Shown here: positions 1-11,469 of the stretch, piece by piece
How the letters are laid out: every line of letters starts with the position of its first letter
Numbering within the stretch: the first letter of the stretch is position 1
Notes under the pieces: generated by a model
Databases searched by the model: none
Seen by the model: only the letters and a program-made list of their open reading frames with translations
Told to the model about the DNA's origin: nothing
NCBI GenBank assembly: GCA_030015575.1
Contig: CM057338.1
Location: 828,126,353-828,190,352, forward strand
DNA length: 64,000 nt
Direction of reading: 5' to 3'
Origin: Agapanthus africanus
Taxonomy: Eukaryota > Streptophyta > Magnoliopsida > Asparagales > Amaryllidaceae
Translations under genes and position numbers: made by a program

Positions 1-428
1 CTCGTCGGGGTCTCGATCGTATACACTAGTCTACTAATGGAGTATCGATGCCCAGTCTCGAAATTCCTACGACTAGGGACACTTTTAAGGATGTGCTTAT
101 AGACCCCAGCTCCCACGTATATGATCGCCATCAAACTGCTGGCAATCAAGAAAGAATCCTATGGGCTCTATCAACGTGTAATAGTGATATGGAATATCAC
201 CTAAAGCTGTACACAATGATAAAGGCAAACCAGGTAGCATACTATTCTCTATCAACGTGTAATAGTGAACTGCAATGTCACCTAAAGCATGTACACGATG
301 ATAAAGACAAACCAGATAGTATATAATCCTCTCGAGTAAGACTGTCCTACCGGTATAGGTCCTCCCTCAATCATTGCAATCACGTGCCTGCGATCCAATA
401 ATTGACTTTGAGGGCACTATATCCAACA
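1..428 (-). repeat. X2 3' LTR (partial)
   Basis: On the minus strand the LTR starts TGTTGGATATAGTGCCC at 428 and runs off the left edge. It aligns with 36545-36972 with roughly 14 differences by eye. An 82-bp unit beginning TCTATCAACGTGTAATAG is repeated in tandem at about 166 and 248, as in the other X2 LTR. Confidence 0.93.
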
Positions 429-439
429 ATCTCCCACTT
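429..439 (-). other. X2 polypurine tract
   Basis: On the minus strand the sequence is AAGTGGGAGAT directly before the LTR's TGTTGG. It is the plus-strand primer site for reverse transcription and is identical to that of X3 (31816-31826). Confidence 0.9.
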
Positions 440-2940
440 GGACTCAAGGCTAATTATTGCGATGTCGCATACTCACAGTTCGTGTGATACCGAACACCCA
501 ACTTTTCTACTGATCAGTTTCACAAAGCTTGTTTGTGAATCTATTGCGTTCGAGAAATAGCCTTAGCTAGTGGATCCGCTCTGATGTTCCTTTCTATGTC
601 TCTTTTTATCTCAAGTTCGCGGAGAAAGCCATCTCCCGAAATGAGCAATACCTGTCTTAGAATATGTCTAGATACCTGATGGGACCTAGTTCATAAATGA
701 ACTCCAAATCCAAACTTCTTAGACTGTATTGTCAACTGAATCTAATCAGTATCCTGCGCCACACCTCTCTCAGTATCCTCTTGGACCACCTGTCCAAAAT
801 ACTGCCCCTCGTTAGAGGGAAAACTATAACTCTAACAGTCACTTTGTCATCCATGTCACCCTGGAAGCCTAGAATGATAACTGTCTCCCAATGGAGGCTG
901 TTGTTATCATATCCTTAGAACATCAACTTATGTTCTAAAACTGCTTCCGAACGTTCCTCCAGGATTGGATCAATATATCAACTAATTGCATCTAGTGCAA
1001 AAACAACATCCGGTGTGGTACTTGACATCTCATGATTGACTCAATTGCTTAAGCAAGTGATATGTCAATCATGCACATCCCTCTCCCTTTTAGTCTGTAA
1101 GTCATCTTTAGAGAGGGTGACTCCATCACCTGCAGGTACACCACCATGCTAGGAGTCGTCCATTCTAAAACACCTTTAGAATACTGTCTCAGTACCCAGA
1201 TTGGGACACTTTCCAAATCTAGATCTAAAACCATAGATCTAGTAACCGGAATGCCTGATATTTTATCCATATCCTATATGGAGAAACTACTGTGTGACAA
1301 CCAAAGTATAACCGATCGTAGTATAGGAATTTCATTTCCTACTTTGTGTATGTCATCTAAATACCCGGACATCACACCCTACTACCTTCTTAACAGATCC
1401 ATCCCCTATTCTGATGAAGTCATAACCTATGACTGTCACATCAAAAAATAGACGATCTATCTCGGCTATATCTGCTTTAGTCTATAAATAGACATAAGCT
1501 ACTTGTCCACTATACTTCTGCTGCTCCCATTGACTACGACAACTCTCTGGCAGAGTCATATATTCTAAAACTAGTTTAGAACGACGCTATACTTATCCTC
1601 CTGTCGGGTCTCATAGTCTGGAACAGCAGTAATGTCAAGTCTGGGTAAACAAGAACCTCCTTGTCACTGTCCTTGAGGCTACCGGAGTACCTCTCGGGTG
1701 CTAGAGGTTACCCACCACATCTGCGGAGTGGCTAATGGAATGAAAATCCAGATTGAATCTTTAGGTCCTATTAAATTTTCAGTAATCGTTTGCGGTTCTG
1801 GAATCACTTCCAGTTCTACCATACTCCCACTACTGTTTTCTGAAAAAAATTATTTTACTAAAACCGTGGCGAGTCAAGAACAATATCACTATTGATCTTC
1901 CAGATGGTAGAAAGTCAACCCTCGTCATAGCCTGGGTTAACCCACAAACTGCCATTACAGAAACGTGCCTTGAGTTATCCAGAGTCTGGTTTTAAGCATA
2001 AACCGGACAACTCCATATACCTTAATATCGTTAAGATATGATCCATTCTATATCCAATATAGGAATAGAGGCACTGATTTAATTGGAACCGGATTCAAAT
2101 CATGCAGTTGTCTCCAGTGCATGTCAACTAAAAGGAGAGAGGCCGATCAGCATTACTAAACTTAGGAGTGCATCCAATTATGAGTAACCTGAAAGAGAAA
2201 AAAGTTTCTCAAAACCATTACTATCATCTGAATACCATACACAAGTATCTACATTTTCGATCACCTTGAAGAATCCTGATACTTGCAACACCTGGTTCTC
2301 TACTTTATTCAAAACTTGGACCTTATATTTCTATGAAACATATGTCTAAGAACTAGAGAAGATATAAGTAAACAGAATATAGTACGAGTACCTACCCCTC
2401 TGTCCTAATGGACACTGGAAAACATACAATACTCTGCATAAGTCCCTTGAGTCTAATAACTCAAACCCTATGCGTCATAAGTTGAAAACTGTACTATGGT
2501 TATGAAGAATTACACCGTTGTTTAATGCTCCTTACCTAACCATCCACTGATACAGGTAAATGTCATGGACATAATTTCAAAAAGTTATATCTTACTTTAT
2601 GAAAATAAACTTACAGATATATCAATTTGAAATTGGTGCATAACAACGGATATTCAAAACCAAATATTTGCCGTTCGGCAAACAACTCAGGCGATTTCCT
2701 CAAATATCACCAATTACAATGAATCCCGATATAATGAGGATGATCACCCAATTCCCAATAACTTGCTCCCACTCATCATCTGTAAAACCATACAGCTGTG
2801 AGAATCATACCTGGTAAATACATACCCTGGAGCAAGGACTAATTGGGAAATCAGTTTTCTATTAACAATACACAGTGAAACTGAAACATGAAAATGTTTC
2901 GTAGGGGTATCCGGGTATTCCTAGTAATGCCTCTTCCATT
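440..2940 (-). pseudogene. X2 decayed copia pol (integrase C-terminus to RNase H)
   Basis: No long open frame remains, but homology to the intact pol of Y2 is visible in pieces on the minus strand. Near 544-583 there is an RNase H tail reading ADPLAKAISRTQ. At 1352-1363 is the reverse transcriptase catalytic motif as YLDD, where Y1 and Y2 have YVDD. Around 1795-1850 is the integrase/RT linker that in Y2 encodes the Glu-rich segment before the PPERYYGF motif. It matches the plus-strand pol remnants of X1 (16761-19078) and X3 (29500-31815) closely. Stops and frameshifts are frequent, so it is non-functional. The exact upstream limit of pol homology is uncertain. Confidence 0.75.
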
Positions 2941-3206
2941 ATCCAGATTCATAACTATAACCGTATATTTTTTTTCCATCTCTCCAAATCCCTTTATTTG
3001 TCTTTAGTCGTTACCTTCTGTACACCACCTTTAGGCTAAATGGTTTTCTTCCTTCCTTACCGTTCGGCACCAGCCTATGGTTTAGAAGAAGACTATCCAA
3101 TAAGCGTAATGGTGTATTGTCCTAATCCTAGGAGCACTCGCAACGCGAGAGAAGGTAAAGATAAAAGACAACTGAATAAATCTTATTCTATTTCTCCTGA
3201 ACCAGA
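2941..3206 (-). other. X2 gag-position repeat unit, left part
   Basis: This stretch matches 16560-16740 in X1 and 29270-29460 in X3 (reverse orientation). It belongs to the duplicated non-coding unit that sits where gag should be in the X family. It is cut at 3206 by the Y1 insertion and resumes at 22333. No coding signal is seen. Confidence 0.75.
3202..3206. repeat. Target-site duplication of Y1, left copy (CCAGA)
   Basis: CCAGA lies just outside the Y1 3' LTR and is repeated at 22328-22332 outside the Y1 5' LTR. Joining the two sides restores the X2 sequence seen uninterrupted in X3 near 28915-28935. Confidence 0.95.
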
Positions 3207-5352
3207 TGTAAGTCCACGTTGCACACCCCGGTTCTTACGGGGAGGCAGAAACGGAGAAAAACGATTTTTGGCGCAAAGGCAACATGGACTAAAAGAAGGA
3301 TCTTTGCTAAACTACAAACTAGCAAACTAGTAGAGGTACTATCTACTATGCCATAGAAATTATACCTCACGATACCGGTCCTTCGGGTCTTCATTCCGCT
3401 GTCCTGCTCGTCCATCCAAGCTTCGAGGATCGATCCGGATCTTGATCACCTCCGCGGCCTTCTTGAGTCAAAAACGATCCATCCGAGAGTTGTGCTCCGA
3501 GCTCCACCTCGAGCCGAGGCAACTAGGGCAACAAGATCGCTAGTCTTGATGTCCTAGGTTGTGTAGAAGTAGTAGATGGATGTGTTTATCTATTTGGATC
3601 CTTTTTCTCTCAACACATGAGATCAAAGGAAATTTCAAGAGGAGGAAGAAGAAGGAGAACAACCATGGAGCTTTTTCTTTTTCTTCTCAAGAGAGAGAAT
3701 GAGAAAAGAGAAAATGAATTATCAACTAAAGAAAATGAACCATGGTTGTAATAATACACAAACGTCATCATTACTAATCTTTTCATGATAAAGTTGATGG
3801 CTACATTTGAATTGACCATTTTCATATCAAAAATAAAAAGAAAACCAAAGAATACTCTAGACCTCTCATGAAGGTCCAAGTCAATTTTGGTCAAACGGTC
3901 AACAAAGTCAAGTGTGATCAAATGGTCAAAGCAATTTAGCCATAACATAATTATCACTAAAAAGATTAGTAAATAATGTCCCCGGCTCATAATGGTTTTG
4001 ACCGAACCAACTGCCAAAACCCAAATGAGTCCGACTCATAATGGTTTTGACCGAATCAACTGTCAAAACCCTTATGAGGCACCACCTTCTTCTTCGCTCC
4101 TCACAACTGTGCATACACACCCGCATCCGCATTCCGTAGAATGCGAATGCACAGAAGACAAAACAAATCCATCCATACAATACTAGGATCTGGCTTAAAC
4201 CAAAGCCCACCAGTATTGTCTGCCCAAACAGCATACGCACACAAGTGCACGTAAGTGATCGTAGCTTGCCGTAAAACCATACGGCCTCTACACGTTTCGC
4301 TCAGTGCAGGGAAACTCTCTGTGTGGGACTCTAAAGACTCGACACTACGCTGGCAGTGGGTTTAACCACAGACCGCAAGTGGTACTAGCTGTACGTAACG
4401 GTCCCCAGGTAGATGTCGATAAGAAGGCCGATGAGGTAAACCCATCCGAACTCCTACTGAGCCTGTATGTGACAATCTCCGTACAGTCCGGTCCGTTCGT
4501 CTGAGAATATCGCATGGCGAGCCTAGGGGGTGGTAAACGTCAGTCCCCTAATAGCGGTACAAGTCGTGTCGGAGTGTAGCCCAGAACACTCTGAGATAAC
4601 ACTGGAAACCTACCAGTATATCTCGCTTGCCCTGGCCAGGGACTACTTGTGTAATGGCTCTCCTAGACACAGCGCGATATCAACTCCCAAACCGGGAGAG
4701 ACGAATCCTGTCTAATCGTCACTGCCTCTAAGTGCTTCGGGACTGCACCCAACTACTACCTGTTTGCATGACTCCTTTGAGCCGTGGTAGGGTAGTAATC
4801 AAAGTACAGTGGGAACACACTCGAGGCAAAGTGACAGTGTCAAGTCAGTGGACTAAGCTGTACTCATGTCACCTGGGAACTGATAACTGACGATAGGTAT
4901 AATACCAACCAACAGTTCCCGACGAGTCCTTGTCCAGTGTACTCGAAACCTAACGAGCACCCGCATACTATCTCAAGTATGACATACTGACGGCTGTGGG
5001 ACAGACCATCTCCCCTGCTGGGATGAGAAGCGCATACGCTAGTCTACTCCGGAGTATCGATGCCCTGTCTCGATAGTCCTACGACTAGGGACCTGTATAA
5101 GGATGTGCTTATAGATTACCCAGCCCCCACAAGTGTGACTGGTAATCAAGCAAAGATCCTAAGGGCTCTACTAATATGTATAAGCGATATGCTAAAAGAA
5201 ACGAATGCACATATTGAAGTAGAGACAAACCAAGTAGCATACTACCATTTTGAGCAAGATTGTCTATACAGCTGTGAATATCCCAAGCTTCCATCAAGTA
5301 ATATACAAACTAGTATGATACAGTAATGGCCTCTAGGGCATATACACTAACA
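3207..5352 (-). repeat. Y1 3' LTR
   Basis: The LTR is 2146 bp and reads TGTTAGTGTATATGCCCTAG ... ACTTACA on the minus strand. It pairs with the split 5' LTR. It contains a near-perfect 12-bp hairpin (4123-4134 with 4139-4150) and a smaller one around 4269-4284. The minus-strand frames of 135 and 104 codons at 3610-4017 and 3926-4240 recur in the other LTR and are not genes. Confidence 0.95.
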
Positions 5353-5363
5353 ATCTCCCATTT
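5353..5363 (-). other. Y1 polypurine tract
   Basis: On the minus strand AAATGGGAGAT directly precedes the LTR's TGTTAG. It has one change from the X2/X3 tract. Confidence 0.85.
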
Positions 5364-5366
5364 GCA

Positions 5367-8285
5367 CTAAGGCCATGTACTGGCGTATCGAAGACCTATC
5401 ATCTCGATCAGCCGCTCGAACTGAGTCTGGGGTAGGGCCTGCGTGAGTGGATCTGCAGTGTTATTCTCCGAATCTACTCTCTTCACCTCGATCTCCCGGC
5501 GATCAACGATCTCCCTGATCAGGTGGTACCGCCTCAAAATGTGCCTAGACTTCTGATGGGAACTGGGTTCCTTCGCTAAAGCTATAGCGCCGTTGTTGTC
5601 ACAATATAGCGGTATTGGATCAACAATGGTAGGAACCACCTGAAGCTCCGTGAGGAACTTCTTCATCCAGAAAGCTTCCTTTGTGGTATTGCAAGCAGCT
5701 ATGTACTCTGCTTCCATAGTTGAGTCAGCAACGGTTTCCTGCTTGGAACTCTTCCAGCAAACCGCCCCTCCATTGAGGGTAAAGACATAACCCGACATGG
5801 ACTTGGAGTCATCCTTGTCACTCTGGAAGCTGGAGTCAGCAAAGGCCTCGATCTGGAGGTCTTTTCCGCCATACACTAAGAACATCTCCTTAGTCCTTCT
5901 CAGGTACTTGAGAATGTTCTTTACCGCTATCCAGTGTTTCTCCCCTGGGTCCGACTGATACCGGCTTACAACGCTCAATGCGTATGCTACATCTGGTCTG
6001 GTACATAACATCGCATACATTATAGAGCCTACCGCAGATGCGTAGGGTATAGATGACATGCGAGCCCTTTCCAAATCAGTCTTAGGAGACATCTCCTTGG
6101 AGAGGGTGATTCCGTGATAAGCCGGTAGATTACCGCGCTTGGAATCTTCCATACTGAATCGTTTCAGTATGGTGTCGATGTACCTGGACTGTGAAAGTCC
6201 CAACATCCTCTTAGATCTATCACGATAGATCTGGATCCCCAGAATGTAGTTGGCATCCCCCAGGTCCTTCATGGAGAACCTCTGTGACAAGAATCCTTTG
6301 ACTGACTGTAGCATAGGAATATCATTTCCTATTAGGAGAATGTCATCCACGTACAAGACGAGAAATACCACAGTTCTCCCTACAATTTTACTGTAAATGC
6401 ATGGTTCATCTGGGTTTTTGATAAAGCCGAATTCTTTGACAGTATCATCGAAGCAGATGTTCCAAGTCCGCGATGCCTGCTTCAGTCCATAGATGGACTT
6501 AAGCAACTTGCACACTTTTCCGCTGCTCCCATTCTGAATGAATCCCTTTGGCTGATCCATATAGACGCACTCTTCTAAATTTCCATTTAGGAAAGCCGTA
6601 TTTACGTCCATCTGCCAGATTTCATAATTGTGGAAGGCAGTAAAGGCAAGAAGGATTCGAATGGATTTGAGCGTAGCCACTGGAGAAAAGGTCTCGTCAT
6701 AGTCCAAACCAGGTCTTTAACGAAAGCCCTTTGCAACAAGTCTAGCCTTATAGGTTTCAACCTGCCCATCTACACTAATCTTCTTTCTGAAGATCCATTT
6801 GCAGCCTACGGGTTTTACCCCTTCTGGAGCAAAGTCCAAAGTCCAAACTTTGTTGGTGTACATGGACTCCATCTCGGTCTGCATTGCATCCAGCCATTTT
6901 ACCGAGTCACCGCTCTGAATGGCTTGCTGGAAGCTAGTAGGCTCACCATAGTCAATAGTGCAATCCTCTCTATCCCCGTCTATGAGAAAACCGTAGTATC
7001 TCTCGGGCGGATGAGACTGCCTACTACTCCTGCGGAGCGGTTTCGAACCCTCTGGTTCTACTAAGCTTTCAGTAATAGCTCGTGGTTCTGGAATTTCTTC
7101 CAGTTCTATTGCGCTCCCACTTATCTGATTTTCCAAAAACTCAGTTTCCAAGAAGCGGGCATGACGAGAAACAAAAACCTTTTGTTCCTCTGCGTAATAG
7201 AAAAGATACCCCTTGGAGTTCTTTGGGTATCCCACAAACTTACACTGTACTGAACGTGCCTCGAGCTTGTCCGCATGCTGCTTTTTAACAAAAGCTGGAC
7301 ACCCCCATGTCTTAAAGTGTTTAAGACAGGGTTTCTTCCCACTCCACATCTAATATGGTGTGGTAGGCACTGACTTAGTAGGAACTTGGTTCAAAAGATA
7401 TGCAGCTGTTTCTAGTGCATAACTCTAGAAGGATCACGGTAACTCAGCCTTACTCATCATGGAACGAACCATATCCAATAGGGTTCGATTCCGCCTTTCC
7501 GATACACCGTTGTGTTGTGGTGTGTATGGAGGAGTAAGTTGAGAGAGAATTCCATTCTCTTTTAAGTAGCCCAGAAACTCGGCACTCAAGTATTCACCAC
7601 CTCGATTAGATCTCAGTGTCCTGATACTTTTGCCTGTTTGTTTTTCAACTTCATTCTTGTATTCCCGAAATTTCTCAAAGGCCTCGGATTTATGCTTCAT
7701 CAGGAAGACATGTCCATACCTAGAGAAATTATCTGTGAAAGTAATGAAGTATGAATAGCCACTTCGCGCATGTGTAGACATTGGACCACACACGTCACTG
7801 TGTATGAGTCCCAAGAGCTCGCTTGCTCTTTCTCCGTGTCCAGTGAACAGAGTCTTTGTCATCTTTCCCATGAGACAAGATTCACAAGTGGCATAAGACT
7901 GGTACTCGAACGGATCCAAGTATCCTTCTCTATGTAACTTTGTTAACCGTGTCTCATTAATGTGACCCAGTCTACAATGCCATAAGAAAGCCTGATTTAA
8001 TTCCGGAGACTTTCTTTTAAGTGTGTTCTGGACACTGAAAATCTGAGCTTGATTCAATACGTATATCCCATTTTTTAATGTACCTGACCCAATCAGAACT
8101 TGATTTAGGTGGATGTTGACCACATCGCTTACAAAAGTAAAATCATATCCTTCCTTAGAAAGTAAGGATACAGATATGATATTACAAGTCGCACCTGGTA
8201 CATAAAAACTGTCACGCAGAATCAATATCTGCCCAGTTGTCAGTCCAAGATGATACCCCCCTATGGATTCAGAATACATGCTCAT
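5367..8285 (-). pseudogene. pol: Y1 copia pol (integrase, reverse transcriptase, RNase H), four in-frame stops
   Basis: All open segments here lie in one frame on the minus strand. From upstream: the protease C-terminal part and the integrase zinc finger (WHCRLGH ... CESC); the integrase core with HSDVCGPM and HNGVSERRNR; the reverse transcriptase with YKARLVAKGFR, IYGLKQASR and an intact YVDD at 6342-6353; and RNase H (FADSSFQSD, DSTMEAEYIAA, HILRRYHLIREIV). Four stops interrupt it: TGA at 7434-7436, TAG at 7425-7427, TAG at 7350-7352 and TAA at 6717-6719. Each replaces a sense codon present in Y2. The second catalytic aspartate of integrase (RSDRGGEY in Y2) is Asn in Y1 (codon 7605-7607). 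It is therefore inactive, though the RT domain alone (5367-6707) is still open. Confidence 0.93.
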
Positions 8286-8656
8286 TCCGTTAGCAACCTG
8301 AGAGTCATATCACCTATCTTGATAACCCTACGGTTTCTCAGAGCCTGTAACGAATTACAGATGTGAGATCCTGATCCGGTATCCAATACCCAAGAAGTAG
8401 GGTTAACCGACATACAGTTCTCTATTACAAACACATCCGAAGCCGAAGCCACAACATGCTTCGAATTCTGGCTACTGGCTTTGCTAGCCCTGCAATCCTT
8501 CTGCCAATGTCCATTCCTGTAACAATAGGAACATCCCTCTTTTACTATATCTAGTCCCGAAACTTCTGCCCATCCTTTTCCTTTTACTTCCCTGGTTTCT
8601 TTCAGGGTAGAAGGTAAAGACTGTAGAATCAAGTCAGCATCTGACCCGTTCTTCAA
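8282..8656 (-). pseudogene. Y1 gag C-terminus (nucleocapsid zinc knuckle) and protease N-terminus
   Basis: The 124-codon open segment contains a CX2CX4HX4C zinc knuckle (CSYCYRNGHWQKDC) followed by the protease active site DTGS within SWVLDTGSGSHICN. Compared with Y2, the stretch between PST and the knuckle is much shorter, so the basic Lys-rich region of gag is deleted. At the downstream end the frame shifts near 8300: the protease continues in the frame of 7434-8285. Unlike Y2, the Trp before the DTGS motif is intact here. Confidence 0.88.
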
Positions 8657-8692
8657 CGTGGTCTTCAGGTCCGTGAGCTCAAAATAGCTGGT

Positions 8693-9124
8693 CTATGTAA
8701 GGACGTTTCCCCCTACAGATGATCCGATAGCCAACTTCGCTGGAAGCAATTCGTTCGAGGTCTCATATCTTGCGATACGAGATTGCTCTCCATATAAATC
8801 TTTGTTATGGAGGAAGATAGAAACTAAGTCCATCTTCTCGTGCTGCTTCTGGTATCCACCATCAACTGAGGCTAACACGAGGCACTTGGCTTTCGCACAG
8901 TCTTTTTCCGATGTCTTACGGATATCAATATCCGTGACAGGGGAAACGGGTCCTGAGACGGCAGGGGTTGGATTAGTTAAGATGTGTCCCAGCTTGTCAT
9001 GGGCAATGGACATCTGGATAGACCTTTGCCAGTCATAACAGTCAGATTTAGTCATTTTATTATCTAGATGTAACCTAGGTGTGGTCACTGGGTCGCTGCA
9101 ATTAAGAGAGAGAGAAGAAAACAC
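8693..9124 (-). pseudogene. Y1 gag N-terminal part
   Basis: Homologous to residues 1 to about 130 of Y2 gag (YDWQRSIQM, DCAKAKCLVLASVD, LYGEQSRIARYE). The codon aligned with the Y2 start ATG is GTG here, so the annotated start may be lost; the next in-frame ATG is within LDNKMTKSD. The frame ends at 8693, where sequence to the zinc knuckle is shifted or missing. Gag normally forms the virus-like particle and binds the genomic RNA. This copy cannot make a whole Gag. Confidence 0.87.
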
Positions 9125-9589
9125 TCAGCATGATGCTCTTGCAAGTTTAGATTAGTTTTTAGTTTATCTAAACAGGATGGCTCCCACTGTCTCTCGAATC
9201 CCTCCTCAAACCATAAAGGAAGAATTAGTCGGGATCAATCTCACCGTACAATATTTGCTTAACCGCTCAGCCAGGCCAGTGTCGGTACTTTGAGAGAGGT
9301 TTTCCAACGCTTTCGCGAAGTTCCTTAATTAAGTAACCTCTTTTCCCTGTGGGCGTGGCCCCGCTAATACCTTTCTAGACACCTACTTGGTTTATAGCAT
9401 TGATCGTTAAGTGAGAAAGTTCCCGATGAGTAGCATATACTCACAGTAGGATCGGGATCCAAATATCATCGTGTGATAAAACTGAAGGAATCCTACTAGA
9501 ATCATCACACTCCAAATGGTATGCAGCACTAGCAAGTTTCAGATTCTTTAGAAACTCCCGATGTGGATTTTTGCCCCATGCTCTTATGA

Positions 9590-9786
9590 CCTTGACTAAG
9601 GCCAACAAATCATAAGTCATATGTCAAGTTCTACCCGTCGTTGTCCAGGTTGATTTGAACCCATCCTATATACCCTTGACTATGGCCAACAAAGTAATAC
9701 GACTGTCCCAAACCAACGCATCTATCTATGCAACACATGAATACCCACCAGCTACCAAACACTGTACCTTGACTAAGGCCAACAAA
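9590..9786 (-). repeat. Triplicated leader motif of Y1
   Basis: CCTTGACTAAGGCCAACAAA occurs at 9590-9609 and 9767-9786, with one change (TATGG) at 9674-9693. Spacing is 84 and 93 nt, and the sequences between copies are not similar. The sense strand reads TTGGCCTTAGTCAAGG. Confidence 0.92.
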
Positions 9787-10050
9787 CACAGCTTGAATAC
9801 TGTTGGATATTCATATGAAACGACGGAGGGCTACGAATGGTTTTGGCGAAACCGTGAACGTAGTGAACTTGATATAATCGATAGAATGAGATAGCTTTTA
9901 AAAGGAGTAGTTCAAGCTCCGCGTTTAAAAGTTGGTTTTTGAAAAGAACCGAGTGGTTTTGAAAGTGTTCCAACGACTTTACTTGGTTTATTTTCTTGTA
10001 TTAATTTTAATGTGTCCCATAATTTAATCCTACCATTGCAGAAAACAACG

Positions 10051-10152
10051 AAAATATGACGTACGCTTATGCCATCCGCATTCGCCACGGAGTCCCGTCA
10101 TCACCCGTTAGGTTACTTAACTAACGACAGAGCGAGGGCTGGACTAGCGCGG
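10051..10152 (-). other. Leader block conserved across X and Y elements (Y1 copy)
   Basis: About 100 bp containing GTTAGGTTACTTAACTAAC, an imperfect palindrome, flanked by CGTCATCACCC and GACAGAGCG. Near-identical blocks occur in Y2 (45031-45132), X1 (14786-14880), X2 (23979-24070) and X3 (27597-27700). It is more conserved than the surrounding leader. Confidence 0.85.
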
Positions 10153-10890
10153 ATGCAAAACATAAGCAACGCCTAAATAGATATCATATATAGATATATA
10201 CATTCGTCAGATGCAATTATAGCCATTCCAGATCACAGATGAACACTTTGGATATACTAGGAATCTGCGATTCGTTCGAGCCTGCAACGAAAAGCGGATT
10301 ACACGGTCGCGATGAATAGCCAATACTCCATCCTAGACCCCTACGGGTGCGACAAACTACCCGCCAAGTACCCGAAGCGAAGCAACCTCCCTCAACAACA
10401 TGAGTAGGCCACTCGGCACTTCGAGATACCCGGTAGTTTGTGCACCCTACCTTGGGTCTATCCTAGGAGCAAAAACAGTAAAAGAAATTATACAATGGCG
10501 GCTACAACCTCATCCCGGATGTGCGGCCATAAAATAATATTACATCAATTACAAATTTTACATGAATGAAAGAAAAAGAAACTCTCATCTCACATCCACC
10601 CGGCTATTCATCCGCGACAATCCAACGAGTTCATATACACAAACCATCAACATTACAGATCACAGATATGTATAACCCCCACTAATCGACGTATAGCGAT
10701 TAGCAGACGCTCAATACATATATCACATCACAGATAAAATCTATTAGCCAAAGTCTACAGAATTTCGATCAAAATACGGATTTGTAACCACCCCAAACAC
10801 AAAATTGTCTTCTGGAAATTCTGGGTAGAAACAAAATATACTAAAAATCCCAAAACCTCCAACTAAGTACACTGCAGCAAAAATGGTCCA

Positions 10891-10947
10891 CGGCCGAGTC
10901 AACTCGGCCGCTGATCCGCGGCAAGAAGTATGTTCTTGCCGCGGATC
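10891..10947 (-). other. Y1 leader GC-rich hairpins
   Basis: Two perfect inverted repeats lie side by side. CGGCCGAGT/ACTCGGCCG at 10891-10910 has a 9-bp stem and 2-nt spacer. GATCCGCGGCAAGAA/TTCTTGCCGCGGATC at 10913-10947 has a 15-bp stem and 5-nt loop. The outer edge is 213 nt from the LTR. Confidence 0.95.
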
Positions 10948-11146
10948 CACGGCGCTTTGACCGATTCACTGGATCGTTTTTGTTCTGTGTCTTTAGAAAA
11001 CCCTGAGCCGATTTTTCATATATGTTAAATTATTTTTAGAGCAGTATAAAAATCGGCAGAAAGTTGGTTTTTACGGACGTGTTTCGCGATTTTTTTTCGA
11101 TCGAAATTCTAAATACTTTGCTAATAAGCTAGTTTGTGTTTAGCTA

Positions 11147-11159
11147 GGCTCTGATACCA
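11147..11159 (-). other. Y1 primer binding site
   Basis: On the minus strand TGGTATCAGAGCC begins one base after the LTR's ACTTACA. It is the standard initiator-Met-tRNA-type site of plant copia elements. Confidence 0.95.
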
Positions 11160-11160
11160 C

Positions 11161-11469
11161 TGTAAGTCCACATTGCACACCCCGGTTCTTACGGAGAGGC
11201 GGAAACGGCGAAAAACGATTTTTGGCGCAAAGGCAACATGGACAAAAAGAAGGATCTTTGCTAAACTACAAACTAGCAAACTAGTAGAGGTACTATCTAT
11301 TATGCCATAGAGATTATACCTTATGATACCGGTCCTTCGGGTCTTCATTCCGATGTCCTGCTCGTCCATCCAAGCTCCGAGGATCGATCCGGATCTTGAT
11401 CACCTCCGCGGCCTTCTTGAGTCGAAGACGATCCACCCGAGAGTTGTGCTACGAGCTCCACCTCGAGCC
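11161..11469 (-). repeat. Y1 5' LTR, inner part
   Basis: Starts TGTAAGTCCACATTGC as in the Y1 3' LTR at 3207. It is interrupted at GAGCC by X1 and continues at 20476. The whole LTR would be about 2161 bp. Confidence 0.95.
11465..11469. repeat. Target-site duplication of X1, left copy (GAGCC)
   Basis: GAGCC flanks X1 at 11465-11469 and 20471-20475. The uninterrupted site is seen in the Y1 3' LTR as ...CTCGAGCCGAGGCAAC near 3510-3525. Confidence 0.95.

Larger units (their letters stand above)
9125..11146 (-). other. Y1 5' untranslated leader
   Basis: About 2 kb of non-coding leader between primer site and gag. It holds a pyrimidine tract ending in CAG|CGACC (9096-9098) just before gag, three copies of a 20-nt motif (9590, 9674, 9767), a block conserved across X and Y elements (10051-10152), and two perfect hairpins (10891-10947). 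No open frame of note is present. Confidence 0.85.

Noticed and set aside
3610..4240. Minus-strand frames of 135 and 104 codons
   Set aside because: They recur at 20570-20977 and 20886-21200 as the two LTRs of Y1, are hydrophobic and low in complexity, and have no domain. They are by-products of LTR sequence.
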